From Balamuthia mandrillaris (taxonomy: Eukaryota; Discosea; Longamoebia; Balamuthiidae), in assembly GCA_031835245.1 (NCBI GenBank), contig JAVKOQ010000544.1, forward strand, positions 1 to 28,625: DNA of 28,625 nucleotides, read 5' to 3'. The position numbers were made by a program, and so were the translations under genes. Positions 8,839-19,500 of this stretch are shown piece after piece (within the stretch, counting starts at the first letter, position 1; every line of letters starts with the position of its first letter). The notes below the pieces were generated by a model. It did no database searches and was not told the DNA's origin. It saw only the letters and a program-made list of their open reading frames with translations.

Positions 8839-9083
8839 TGTTGCAACGGTCCACCTCTTAACCATTCATTCCATTACATACAAAGACAAACAACTCTGAC
8901 ATTTGAGACAAGTGAGTGAGAAGAGCAATAAAATCATTTCTTGTGATTCTTGTCGGCAACTGTTTGTCGTTTCTCTTTCTCGATGGGCCTCAAACAAAAC
9001 TCTCCGCTGGGCAAGGTTCGGTTGTCCGTCGCGAACAACAGCGCCCCTGCTCCGAGCAACACGGCCACTCATGCACCACGACG
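8839..9083. other. Region downstream of U2, no gene recognised
   Basis: No tRNA, other snRNA or convincing open frame is visible. It would serve as U2 termination region and as promoter or leader of the candidate gene that follows. Confidence 0.4.
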
Positions 9084-10241
9084 ATGGATGGTGTCACATC
9101 CACCACGTCCTCCCTCAGGAACACCCGGGTGCCCTCTCCTCCATCCTCTGTCCCTAAGCTCTTCCCACCCATGTGGAATCTATCGTTCTCTAGGTGAGGA
9201 GCTTTTGTAGGTCTTGCAGCCCATCACCCAGCAATTAATTACCGCCATGGATGCAACTAAGCCGATGTAGCCACGTTGTTAGCAAAGGGGAGACGTCCAT
9301 TTGCGTCTGTAAAAAGTCGCGCAGGGCAGGCGTCGGTCCTGTGCAGGAGAAACTGTGATAACGTTAAACTCAAAGCTTGCAACCATGGATGAGTTGGGAG
9401 TGGGATAGGGGCATTCTGCAAGAAAGTCAATCTGTTTTCGGATACGGCCATACTGCGGAGAAAGCACCGCTTCCCGTCCGATCAGCGAAGTTAAGCTCCG
9501 CCAGGCGATGTTAGTACTGGGGTGGGTGACCACCCGGGAATCCATCGTGCTGTATCCTCCTTTTTTTGCTTTTGTTTATCGCCCTCCTCCTTTTTGCTTT
9601 CGCGCTTCTACTTTCATGGCCATCCTCGCCTTGACTTCTTAACTGCATTACAAGGCCACAGCCAAGGGGGAAGGAGGCAAAGGCTTGCTGATCTGGATTC
9701 CCAAAAGCACATCACGCATGAAAGGCGAGACAAAAACAAATGTTATCTAGCTGGGAGCAGCTGTCCACCGCCTTCTCTTAACTTGGTCGCCCCGTTACCA
9801 TATCGGCACACTCTCTCAAAGTTCGATTTGAACCTAGGCTGCCAACATCCCTGAACACAACCTGGGAGTATGTTTCTTTCTCGCTGTGTATTTTTTCTAG
9901 AAGCTTTCTTCTCACATGAAGTGCAGCTGTTCAAAATGAAATCGGTTTTGTGCAGTCAAGATTCAGTGGAACTCACCCACTGCAACTGAAATTGCCTCAG
10001 CAAAGCAGCATCACAAGGTGCTCCTTTCGCTTGTCCAGGACGCGCTTAGACCAAAGGCTTTGAATAAGCTGCATACGCTAAGAAAGGCGCGTAACAACGA
10101 AGTGTATGTTTGTACTCCTTTTTCTGAGCGTTTTTTTGTAAAAAAAAAAATATAACACAGCTGCTGAGCTACCAACAACAAAGTACGCAACCTAGTGAAG
10201 ATGGCCCGCTTGGGCTTCAAGATATAATGACTGAAGAGTAA
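9084..10241 (+). CDS. Candidate four-exon gene of unknown function, with 5S copy 2 in intron 1
   Basis: Model: 9084-9193, 9662-9741, 9956-10101 and 10161-10241, giving 138 aa. It was assembled from segments with protein-like composition. Exon 1 is Ser/Pro/Thr-rich with a good donor (CTAG|GTGAGG). Exon 2 gives QRLADLDSQKHITHERRDKN. Exon 3 gives KIQWNSPTATEIASAKQHHK and a basic helical stretch. Exon 4 ends QDIMTEE. Phases 2, 1 and 0 match across all junctions. Exons 3 and 4 are the most convincing; exons 1 and 2 are weaker. The stop TAA overlaps a perfect donor GTAAGT (10238), so some transcripts may continue. I recognise no domain. The second 5S gene would sit in intron 1 on the same strand. 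A shorter gene starting after the 5S unit is the main alternative. Confidence 0.38.
9400..9427 (+). promoter_or_regulatory. Conserved upstream element of 5S copy 2
   Basis: GTGGGATAGGGGCATT followed by CTGCAAGAAAG at -40 to -13 matches the element of the other 5S gene in sequence and position. Confidence 0.6.
9440..9558 (+). rRNA. 5S rRNA: 5S ribosomal RNA, copy 2
   Basis: Identical over all 119 nt to copy 1 at 8341-8459 and inverted relative to it, with 980 bp between the two 5' ends. Similarity continues about 45 bp downstream, through the T7 terminator and a TTATCGCCCTCC block, so the duplicated unit is larger than the gene. Confidence 0.97.
9561..9567 (+). terminator. RNA polymerase III T7 terminator of 5S copy 2
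   Basis: Seven Ts on the coding strand start 3 nt after the mature 5S 3' end. Confidence 0.85.
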
Positions 10242-10625
10242 GTATATGTCATGTGATCCCTTACATTTGAGCAAAGGAACAATCAGGTCAATAAAAGCGA
10301 AAGGATATACAAACAAAAAGTCCAAGAAATGGCGCCCAAAAGCGGAGAGAGGAACTGAAGGCCGAAAAAGACGAACTGAAGGCTGAACAGGGACCGACGC
10401 CTGTCATGGCAGAACCAAAGCCCCCGTGTCGTTTGACAGTGTTCTTTCCTCTGGTCACACCACTCCAAGTCAAGCGCATAAAAAAAAGAGAGGAGAACAA
10501 GGAACACCAGATAATTGGAAGCTGTTTTGTATTACACACAAGAGAACAAAAAACTAAACACAACACGTGGAAGTCTCTCCTCGTTTTTTTTTTCTTTCTA
10601 CTTTTCCTCCTTCTTCTTCGTCCTC
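10242..10625 (+). other. Possible alternative 3' exon converging on MVP
   Basis: About 10339-10560 on the + strand is open and reads like a charged helix (EELKAEKDELKAEQ) followed by PVMAEPKPP and a basic stretch. It could be joined to the GTAAGT at 10238 through an acceptor near 10327 or 10333. Its frame stops only at 10675, inside the 3' end of the MVP coding region on the opposite strand. It may equally be the 3' UTR of the candidate gene. Evidence is limited to composition and splice-site consensus. Confidence 0.25.
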
Positions 10626-13160
10626 TTACTCCGAAGATCCACCAGCAGAGGAGATCAAACCGTTGGCGGTGTTGAACAGGTTGATAGGGCTGTGACCATC
10701 GGTGATCATCAAGCTCTTCAATCCAAGTCCTTGCAGCAGCTTGGCCTGCATCTCGGGTCCAGCCTGAGCAATGGACTTGATGGTGCTGGGTCCAATGGCA
10801 TCGACGAGCTGCTTGAACTTAGCAGCCTCGATTTCAGCCAACTCCCGCTGCCTCTTGAGGTGCAGCTCGTTCATCCTGCGCTTGTGCTCTACCTCAGCGA
10901 GGTTCTTCTTCTTGAGTTGCTCCAGGTCAGAGAGACCCTTGATGGTGGTAGACTCGGCCTTGAGCTTGCTCTGTGTCACAGCAGCCTCGCCCTCAATCTG
11001 AGCGGCCTCAGCGCGAGCCTTAGCCTCAGCAGTAGCTTGACCGGTGGCCTCCACAGCAGCGCTTTGAGCCTGCAAGTGGAGGAGAGACTTTCTGGCACGT
11101 TCAGCTTCGACCTCGTCAAAGATCTTTTGGCGCTCCAACTTGCCGCGAGCTTCCTGTTCCACACGCTCAGCCTCATGACGAGCAGAGGCCTCCTGAGACT
11201 TGGTGGTGATTTCAATGGCGAGCTGGACGGACTTCTGAAGGGCATCGCGGGTACGAGTGTCCACAGGCTCTACGCTTTGAATATCGATGTTGGTGATGAC
11301 CAAGTTGTTGGAAGAGAAGAAGAAGCGGTTGCGGATCTCGCCGCTCTCAGAATCCACGCCAAAGACAGCAGCCTTGATGATCTCAGCCGAGTTGGTGTGG
11401 AACTGATCGAAAGTGGCAGAAGCCACAGCACCACGCACGCGAGAGGCAATGGCCTTGCAGGCATCTCCCACAAAGTCAGGAACGCGGAAGATAACGGCAG
11501 CAGCCTCGCGATCCTCCTTGTCCACCTCAAAGTACCAGTTGTAGGCGAGCTTCAAGCTGAGACGAGCGTGATCAGCAGTCTCCACAATGACCACGTCAGT
11601 CATAAAGTCGGGGCCGAGGAGGAGAGAAAGAGATTGAATGACGTTGGGGCGCTTGGGCACGTCACCAGAGAGATTGACCACGGTGAATTGCTCATCAGGG
11701 CCAAGAGAGACCAACTCAGGACCAAACACAAGACGAGCTTGCTTGTCCTTGTAGTCGTAAACCTGAACGGCAGCACCGTGAGGGCAGCGGTAGGTAACAA
11801 GACGAGTCTTGTCGCGAGCGCCACCAACGCTGCCACCAGATTGCTTAGCGTTCCAGCCAGAGCCGCGAGACTCGGGGGTAGAGCGCTGTTTGGCCAAGAG
11901 CTCCTCCACAACGACAGGCAGTTGCTTCTCCCACAGCTCCTCGTTGGCCTTCAACATGTAGGATTCACCAATGACGGCACGAACTTTGCCAGAGGTGAGG
12001 TCACGCACGTAGATACCTTCGTTCTCGTCCAAAGGAATGGCCTTACGCTTCTCCAGCACCTCCACTTCAACGGGTGGAACGTAGTCAGCAGGGCCGTGGA
12101 TCATCCACTTGTCACCAGGACGACGAACAGTCTCCTCGTTATCAGTGAACTGCTTGGTGGCACGAAGAAGCAAAGCTTCCTCAGCAGCAAGAACGTGAAT
12201 GTTTTGAATGCCAGCCTCGAGTCTCTCTCCAGGGCGAAGGAAGAAGGACATGGGTCCCTTGCGAAGCTCCTTCATGCCCAACTGGTTGTGTCCCTTGCTA
12301 TCAACAGGGTCCAAGACCACAGCATATTGACGGTTGCTCAAAGTGGTGACGCGGACCTCTCCAACAATCTCCTCGTAGACATCAGGAATGTAGCTCTCAG
12401 CTTGGTCAATGGTGACCAACCATTCCTCACCAGCCTTTCGGCGCACGCCAAGTACGTCGGAAAAGGTCTTTGTGGCACAGAGGTGAAGGGCGGTCTTATC
12501 GGTAAGGATGCGAGCCTTGACCTTCTTTACGATGGTTTCATCCACACCAGGCAGGTAAGCTCCAACCTCGCGGACCAACCACTCTTCGCCAGCCTCACGG
12601 CGGTTGCCATAAGAGTCTACGCAGCGGTTGCGAGCCTGAAGACGAAGAGCCTCGTTGGGTTTGATAATAGTAGCGGTGATGACCTCGATAACCGAGACCT
12701 CCACACGGGGGTAATAAGTGGCAGGACCAGCAAACAACCACTCGTCACCAGCCACCTTGTCCTCAAAGTCACGGATGCAACGCAGACGAAGAGCGGCATC
12801 GGGGCCGACCACCTGCAAAGGAGTCACGGAACCAAAGACGCTCTCGCCAGGGTACAAGGGGAAAGGCTCCTGGGTGAAGCGGATCTCCTCATCGCCGAAA
12901 CGAAGCTTGACGTTGCCGTGCTCGTCGTGCACGAGGTTGCCGCTGTTATCTTTCATAACCGGGTTGGAGATGATGGCGTAGTGGCGAGGGGGGATCATGA
13001 TCATGGCGTCCGGGCCGCTGACGATCTTCTCGTGCTCCTTCCTGGTGTATGTGTTGGGACCCACCTCCACGCGGGTGATGTTCTCATTGTTGTCCAAGAC
13101 GTGGATGTAGTAGTAAGGCTTGATCCTCACCACGTTGGAGTCCTTCACAGCGGCAGACAT
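10626..13160 (-). CDS. MVP: Major vault protein
   Basis: A single exon of 844 aa, near Dictyostelium MVP-alpha in length. It begins [20 protein letters not shown] and contains the N-terminal series of about nine roughly 55-residue antiparallel-beta vault repeats (for example [33 protein letters not shown] and [19 protein letters not shown]). The SPFH-like shoulder domain ([19 protein letters not shown]) and a long cap helix rich in A, E, K and R (about residues 645-790) follow, with a short glycine/serine tail. MVP alone builds the 13-MDa ribonucleoprotein vault shell from two 39-mer halves in the cytoplasm. The ATG at 13160 was chosen because it matches the family N-terminus; the frame stays open upstream through a leader with no homology. 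Lack of introns and strong codon bias suggest high expression. Confidence 0.97.
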   Translation of the reverse strand: MSAAVKDSNVVRIKPYYYIHVLDNNENITRVEVGPNTYTRKEHEKIVSGPDAMIMIPPRHYAIISNPVMKDNSGNLVHDEHGNVKLRFGDEEIRFTQEPFPLYPGESVFGSVTPLQVVGPDAALRLRCIRDFEDKVAGDEWLFAGPATYYPRVEVSVIEVITATIIKPNEALRLQARNRCVDSYGNRREAGEEWLVREVGAYLPGVDETIVKKVKARILTDKTALHLCATKTFSDVLGVRRKAGEEWLVTIDQAESYIPDVYEEIVGEVRVTTLSNRQYAVVLDPVDSKGHNQLGMKELRKGPMSFFLRPGERLEAGIQNIHVLAAEEALLLRATKQFTDNEETVRRPGDKWMIHGPADYVPPVEVEVLEKRKAIPLDENEGIYVRDLTSGKVRAVIGESYMLKANEELWEKQLPVVVEELLAKQRSTPESRGSGWNAKQSGGSVGGARDKTRLVTYRCPHGAAVQVYDYKDKQARLVFGPELVSLGPDEQFTVVNLSGDVPKRPNVIQSLSLLLGPDFMTDVVIVETADHARLSLKLAYNWYFEVDKEDREAAAVIFRVPDFVGDACKAIASRVRGAVASATFDQFHTNSAEIIKAAVFGVDSESGEIRNRFFFSSNNLVITNIDIQSVEPVDTRTRDALQKSVQLAIEITTKSQEASARHEAERVEQEARGKLERQKIFDEVEAERARKSLLHLQAQSAAVEATGQATAEAKARAEAAQIEGEAAVTQSKLKAESTTIKGLSDLEQLKKKNLAEVEHKRRMNELHLKRQRELAEIEAAKFKQLVDAIGPSTIKSIAQAGPEMQAKLLQGLGLKSLMITDGHSPINLFNTANGLISSAGGSSE

Positions 13161-13664
13161 AATGTGTGTGTGTGGTAAAGAGAAAAGGGGAAAAGGAAAA
13201 AAAAAAAGCTTTGGAAAGAGAGACAGACAGAGACAACGATGACTGTCGTCCGGTTGTTTGAGGTACAGCGAAAAAAATAAAGGGGTAGCAGAAGAAAGGG
13301 GAGCTAAATAAACAGCGGTCACACCAATTTTTTTTAACTTAACGCCAGCTAAATTTTTGTCTTATTGGCTTTTCTTCTGTGAAAAATTTCGCCTGGCGCT
13401 TCGGCATTGGGCAAACTCGGTGAAAAGAGAGGGTGGCTACTCCTATTGGGTGTGCGGAGTTTCAATAGGAACAGAAAAAAATCCAGAACGAAAACGAAAA
13501 AAAGTCAGAAAATCAATCATTACACAAAATATATCGATAGATACGAAATTCTTCCAGGAAACAGTAAAGACTTCACGTCGACACGATCATAAGAACATTT
13601 GTTACCAGGTCGACACGGAAGCTGAACTCAAAAATTAAAAAAAATTCAACAACGAAACAACAAG
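13161..13664. promoter_or_regulatory. Divergent MVP / ZC3H3 promoter region
   Basis: ATTGG (inverted CCAAT) boxes occur at about 13363, 13405 and 13446, and an AT-rich AAAAAAATAAAG lies near 13272 on the MVP side. On the ZC3H3 side GTCGACACG occurs twice, at 13577-13585 and 13609-13617. One bidirectional promoter for the two genes is likely but inferred. Confidence 0.45.
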
Positions 13665-14924
13665 ATGGAGGCTGATGAGAAGGCGCTACTCGAACAAATC
13701 GCACGGTGGGCGGGTGCCATCAATCGATGCAAACAGCAGCAAATGCAACCACCACCACAAACGAATTCTTACCCACCCCAACTTCATCAACAACAAAACA
13801 AGTTTTCCTCAAATTCTTCATCAGCAGCAGCATCTGGTGGTGCTGCTACTCGATATCAATCAAAGCCCTATTTCACAAACACGGCAACCGCGGCTACCAC
13901 CAACACTCGTCCGTTTGCCCACAAGAAATACGTTCGTCAACCTCAACCAACTTCTTCTTCACAACAACCCTTACCCTTGGGTGCTGCCTCCTCTCTTAGC
14001 AGCGGCAGCAATCATCATCATGCCCAACCTGTCCCAGCAACGACGAATCAAAATGGCGTCCACACGGGACAAAAAGTGGAAGAGGAAGAAGCGGCTTTGT
14101 TGAAACAAATCGCCTCCGTGGCTGGCGCCATCAACAAACACAAACGCACAAAGCTGCAAACCCCCTTTTCTTCCGCTTCAACAGCAGAAGGCAACAACGA
14201 GGCCCCGCAACCACAACAAAAGGAGAAAGAGGGCTCCTCCTCCACCATCACGAAACTGCGGTTCTCTTCTTCTCTCCGTCCTTCTCGGACGAGTTATTCC
14301 TATTCTTCTTCTTCCTTTCCTGCGTATTCCTTCTCTCCTTTTTCTCTCAGAGGAAGAGCGAGGGGGAGAGGAGGCGCCGCTTCTTCTTTTATCAGCCGTG
14401 CCAGCCAACGTCGTGGCAAAAAGTTTGCCAACAAGAGTTTAGTCAACATTGCTCCTTCAGCGGAACAGAAGGCAACCACCAGTTCTTCTTCTAAGGAAAC
14501 CACGCCTGTCTCGCGTTCTTATGGTAAATTATTATTGGCAACCTTTTCATCTTCTTCCCTCTTGGTTCTTCCTTCTTTCCTTCCCTCCTAGCTCTTCCTT
14601 TATCTCTCCTCTCCTGCTATCCTCACTCTCTTCTCTTTCGAATTGAAACAATGCGTCATATTTATTTATGCACGTAATATAGCAGGAAACACGTTGACGA
14701 TAAACGGAATATTGTACAAAATGGATGCAACCGGCAGAACGCTTCGCAAAGTGGAAGAAGCGGAAGATCACGGAGGATCAAAGGCTTCAACCACACCTCA
14801 ACGCAATGCTCGCGTGCCCAAACGAATCGTAATCAACGGATCCACCTACACCACAGCCAAAAATGGGCATTCTTTGATCCTTCGCAAAGACAACGCGAAC
14901 TTGCAAATCCCAATGTGCGCCACC

Positions 14925-14968
<44 letters not shown>

Positions 14969-15161
14969 CTCGCTCTCTGTCTCGCCCATTTTCTTAAATA
15001 TTCCATTGTTTTTCAGTCGTCGTCGAAGACGAAGTGCATTGAACATAGCCAGAGCAACCCAAGCCAAGAAGGCAGAGCGATCCAAACGACTTTGTTTGTT
15101 TTTCAACAAATTTGGTACGCTACTTTACTCTCACGCTCGCTCTCGCTCTCACTCCCACTCA

Positions 15162-15203
<42 letters not shown>

Positions 15204-16101
15204 TCTCTCCCCTCTCTCTTCGCTTTTCTCTTCGAATCGGTTAATCCTCTCGTTGTTTTATAAATATGCAGGGAAATGCAGAAAAGGTGACAAATGCCCA
15301 TACCTCCACGACAGATCCAAAGTGGCCATCTGTCGAAAGTTTCTCAAAGGACAGTGCCTCCTTGACGACAGGACCTGCCCGCTCTCTCACAGTCTTGCCA
15401 CGCGCGAACAAACCATGCCTGTATGCTATCACTTCCTTCGTGGTGTGTGCAACAGAGAGGACTGCCCTTACTCTCATGTCTATGTGAATGCCAACGCAGA
15501 GGTCTGTCCAGCGTTTTCGAGAGAGGGTTTTTGTCCGGATGGAGCGAGCTGTAAGTTAAGGCATACGAATGTCTGCCAGGCGTTTCGGCTGCATGGCGTT
15601 TGTCCGGAGGGAGAGCGGTGCAAGTTGCGACACGTGAAGAAGAAGCGGAAACGAGAAAGAAACGAGGAGGAGGAGGAAGAAGCAGCAGCAAGTGATGATG
15701 GAGACAAAGGAGAGGAAGGAGACGAAGAAAGAGACGAAGAGGATCGAGAAGAAAGAGAAGAAGAGGAAGTAGGAGAGAAAGAAGAAGAAGAAGAAGAAGA
15801 AGGAGAAGAGGAAGAACAAGAAGAAGAAGCAGAAGCAGAAGAAGCCGCAGAAGAGCAAGAAGAAGAGGAACGTAAGGAAGAAGGGCGATGGAAAGGCAAG
15901 CAGCACAAAAAGCATAGACGGGAAGGAGCATTCGCGATGGCTCCTTTGCCGGCTGCCTTTGCTGGACCGATACGCCCTGATTTTTCAAAGATGCTCTCTT
16001 CCATCCCTGGGGAACCAACTCCTCCTTCCTCTCCCACCAATGCCTCTCCTACTTCTGCGTGCGGCAGTCATTATAACAGCAGCGATGATGAAGAAATTTG
16101 A
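13665..16101 (+). CDS. ZC3H3: ZC3H3 orthologue, five-CCCH zinc-finger RNA-binding protein
   Basis: Four exons, 13665-14523, 14686-14914, 15017-15114 and 15272-16101, give 671 aa. The N-terminus EKALLEQIARWAGAINRCKQ corresponds to the first helix of human ZC3H3 (RRQIRLLQGLIDDYK) and recurs about 145 residues later as EAALLKQIASVAGAINKHKR. Low-complexity Ser/Gln/Thr/Arg regions follow. Then come two IVINGSTYTTAKNG-like segments matching the human GVLYKVSANK part, and five CCCH fingers at about 386-510: LCLFFNKFGKCRKGDKCPYLH (finger 1, C-X8-C-X5-C-X3-H) through the VCQAFRLHGVCPEGERC finger. A long acidic tail ends the protein. The finger set and the CPYSHVY motif are diagnostic. Human ZC3H3 works in the nucleus in polyadenylated-RNA export and decay with PABPN1 and the exosome connection. 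All three introns are GT-AG with matching phases. Confidence 0.93.
14929..14965 (+). repeat. (CT)n microsatellite in ZC3H3 intron 2
   Basis: About 18 CT units begin 14 nt after the donor (GTGCGC at 14915). Confidence 0.95.
15165..15198 (+). repeat. (CT)n microsatellite in ZC3H3 intron 3
   Basis: About 17 CT units follow an irregular CTCGCTCTC tract downstream of the donor at 15115. Confidence 0.95.
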
Positions 16102-16239
16102 ATGGAGAGCAGAAAAAAAAAAAAGAAAGAAAGAAAGAAGAAAACGAAGAAGGCTTGGTGGCTTCATCCTTTTCTATCCACTTTTTTGGAACAGTTAAAA
16201 AAAAGGTACGACTAACAGACACCAAACACCAAAACACAC

Positions 16240-16278
<39 letters not shown>

Positions 16279-16562
16279 ACTCTTTCTTTTCTTTTTCTTT
16301 TTTATGAAGTTTAAAAAAAACCAAAAAAAAAAAAAGATAATGAGAACAAAAGATTGTATGTATACAAAAAAAAAGTTTGAAAAAAATAAATAAAAATAAA
16401 AACACACGTATGTGGACCTCTCTCTCCATCCATTCTCTCTCTGTGGAAAAGGCAAGTCGAGGGGGGCAAGACCTCTGTCTCCATGTGTGGGGGGCTGATT
16501 TGCTCCTTCACGCTCTCTATCTGGTCGCTTTTTTGTTAGCTCTGGTGCGCATAAGTTGTTAC
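16102..16562. other. Convergent 3' region with (AC)n repeat
   Basis: This lies between the ZC3H3 stop and the stop of the minus-strand gene. It holds A-rich runs, a (CA)n microsatellite at 16241-16275, and AATAAA-like motifs near 16384 that could signal polyadenylation. No gene is seen. Confidence 0.6.
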
Positions 16563-19500
16563 TTATTTAAATTTTGCAGGCGAAATGGGGTACCAGGACT
16601 CATGAGAAGGATGGGGCGATGGAGAAGGCGGCGTGAATGCTTCGGTGCGTTGGTTGAGCGCGTTGAGGGAGGTGAGTTTGTGCTTCACGAATCGGGGCCA
16701 CTCCTCTCGGACGTCCTTGGGCAGCTCGAACACCTGCGCTAACACTCTGGTATAGTTCTCCTCCAATCGCTCCGTTGCGTCCTGCTTACTGGATGAAGGA
16801 GGGCAACCCGAGAAAGAAGTCGGAGAAGAAATAGAAGAAGAATCAGCTTGAAGAGCGAGAGAGTGAGCAAGAGACTCAAAGGCATTGGCGATTTGTACAG
16901 CGTGAGCCATGTCGTCCTTTCGTCTTTCGCTCTTTGGTTGATGTTGATCTTCTGCTGTGTTGAAAAGGGATAATATCCGCTGTAGCAAGGAGCAGTTGTT
17001 CAGCACAAACTTTTGGCAGACAAGAGTTAAACGGCTGCTTCTTCTCTCCTCATGAGGTAGTGCGCCTCCAAACGTGTTGATACTGTTCTTTTTCATCGAG
17101 TGTTGTTGATCCAAAGCGTTGTTATCTTTCTCGTTATTTTCTTCTTCCTCGGATTCAAAGGTGAGAGCCTCATCGATATGTCGAGCAAATAGCGCGCAGA
17201 TGGTCTCGCTTATAATCGCATGCAAGATGCTGTTGCCCGGAAACTTGAACAAACTATCTACACAATGATACAACAAGCAAGCTTCCGTTGCGTCCGTTTT
17301 CTCCCTTTCGCCCTCCAGCGTTTCCGTCTGTCCTCGCCTTTTGGTAGTCACTGTAATCGCATTTTCGTTATGATTCTCTTCTTCTGTCTTTTCGCTTTCT
17401 TCCTGTTTGTCTATTTGTGACGACTGTTGATGTTGCTGCCATTGACTGAGATTTGTGGAGAGAGAAGAAGAGGGAGAGGAAGTGGAAGCTAAGGGATCAC
17501 TTAGGTTGAACTGGTAGCATTTTAGTCCTTTGAGAAGAAAGGCATCCAAGTCCTCGTGGTTGGCTTTCACCAATTCTCGAATGAAAATATTAGCTCTGAT
17601 GCGACCTATACCTGCGCTTTCTTTTGTTCGTTGTTGATGTTGTGAGACAGAAAGAAGAGAAGAGGAGAAGGGAAGAAGGAGATGGCTTTGGTAAAACGTG
17701 GTGTTGGTGAAAGCTTCCACGATGGGAGCTCTTCTAGGCAGAAAGAAAATCGTTTGTTGCGCTTGTAAGCTGGTTGATGTTCGTAAAATGGCAAAGCATA
17801 GGCTCAACCATTCGTGCCATAGACCTTCATCCACTGCTGTGAAAGACGTGAGAGAAGTTGAAGAAGACGTTGAAGACGAAGAATGAATAAAGAAGAGATT
17901 GTCCAGAATGAGAGAGACTGTTCGTTTGGATTGGAGTTGGCGAGAGAATGGTGAGCCGACGTGAAAGTCCTTCAATGCAGCTATAGCTTTCATCACCGTT
18001 TCCTTCAACGCGTCATGCAGCGCGCTCAATGAGTCAATTGTTTGTTCTTTGCTTTCTTCAGTTGTTTGCGCAATCGAAGAACGAGAACTCCAAGAAGAAG
18101 AAGAAAGCCGTTCCAACTCTATCACCAAGTCCAAGCCTCGTTTCCATTGGTTGTAGGTTTCTCTGGAAAGCCATGACCAACCCGCTAAACTATTTGGTGG
18201 ATGGTATATCCATTGCAACGGTGATTCTGATGAGTGTAGCCATGCTAAAAGCTTGTTGTAAATGTTCTAGGGATTAACAGAAAACTGTTAACTACAACTG
18301 AATAAACATGCAAGAGAGAGGGAGAGGGTAATTACCTCCGCACTTTTTCGATCAGGAGGAAAACGATATTGCTTTGAACTATCTTTAACAGAGCAGGTTT
18401 TGGAGTTCCACCGGCCGCAATGGTTGTAGATACGGAGACTCTCTCGCCCTCTTCCAGACACCGAATGCAATTCAATCACAAAGAAATGAAGCGAAGTTTC
18501 GTCCTCCTGAATTTTTCAAGGTTTAAGAAAAAGAGAAACAGAGATGAGAGAGTTAGAAATGAAGCTTGCCTTAGTGAAGACGTCAAATCGCTCAATGGCA
18601 TGGATATCTGGGAAGAAAGGCATGCCGAGAGCATAACCATCCTTATCTAGCTCCCAAACACGAACGGATTCGCCAACGTGACGAGCCATCACGTTGTTAT
18701 TTGCCAACACGATTCGTTTCATCAACGCTCCGATAAAGCTTAGCGGACTGTCTTTGTGGCTGTTGTTTTGCATGATAGAAGATAGAGAGTCATCGTCGTC
18801 CAAAGAGGAGGAAGAGGAGAGAGATGGTTCTACAGTGAGTTCATCGAGACTTCGACTCAAACCAGGAGTAGCGACAAGAGATGCGAGAGAAGGAGAGCAA
18901 TCTTTGTCAAGCTCGCCGTTGTTTTTTTGCTTGCTTTTGTTCTTTCGTTGCAAGCTCGGAGAGTTTGGGACGAGTAAACCAAGTGTAGCGTTGGGTTTTT
19001 TGCTGGAGAGGACGGTTAAGGTCTTGCTGTGAGTGCGACGAATGAGTTTTCTGGGAGAGGTTTCTGGCATTTCTAAAGAGCCCTGGTAACCTCGGTCTGG
19101 ATTACGCAGCTCTGATAGATCTAATTTTGGCTCCATGCTCGAAATGACTGATGAAGTGAACAGACAAGAGAATGAGAGAACGACAGGACGAGAAAAGCGG
19201 AGAAGGTAAGAAGAAGATTAGAAAGAGAGGATAAGCGAAGCATAGAAGCAGAAAAGAGAAGAGAAGAAGGGAAGAGAGGCCTAGAGAAAGGAGCATAAGA
19301 ACAGAAACGAGACAAGAGAAGAGAGGCGAGAGTCAAGGAATAGAACATGAAAGAAGCAGCAGAGAAGCGCGTACAGTCTTCATCGCTACAGCGAATGATA
19401 CCCATCATGCTCTGCTCTACTCCAAAAAGAATATCAGCTTCCTGAAACTCCTCCTCCACCTCACCCTTCGCTGTCTTCTCTTTCTGCAAAGTAGAGGGAG

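Noticed and set aside
8214-9210. Several 60-90 codon frames across the 5S/U2 region on both strands
   Set aside because: They overlap the RNA genes or their flanks and show no protein-like pattern, apart from the short exon proposed at 9084-9193.
9780-9870. Possible tRNA around GTTCGATTTGAAC
   Set aside because: The T-loop-like string does not have a pairing 5-bp T stem at the proper spacing, and no anticodon or D arm could be placed on either strand.
10515-13178. An 887-codon open frame on the + strand across the whole MVP gene
   Set aside because: It is the antisense of a strongly biased coding sequence. It has no recognisable domain and a leucine/histidine/valine-rich composition typical of complement frames, whereas the minus strand is unmistakable MVP.
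15556-16040. Long minus-strand frames opposite the ZC3H3 acidic tail
   Set aside because: They are the complement of GAA/GAG-rich codons, giving only Leu, Phe and Ser runs.
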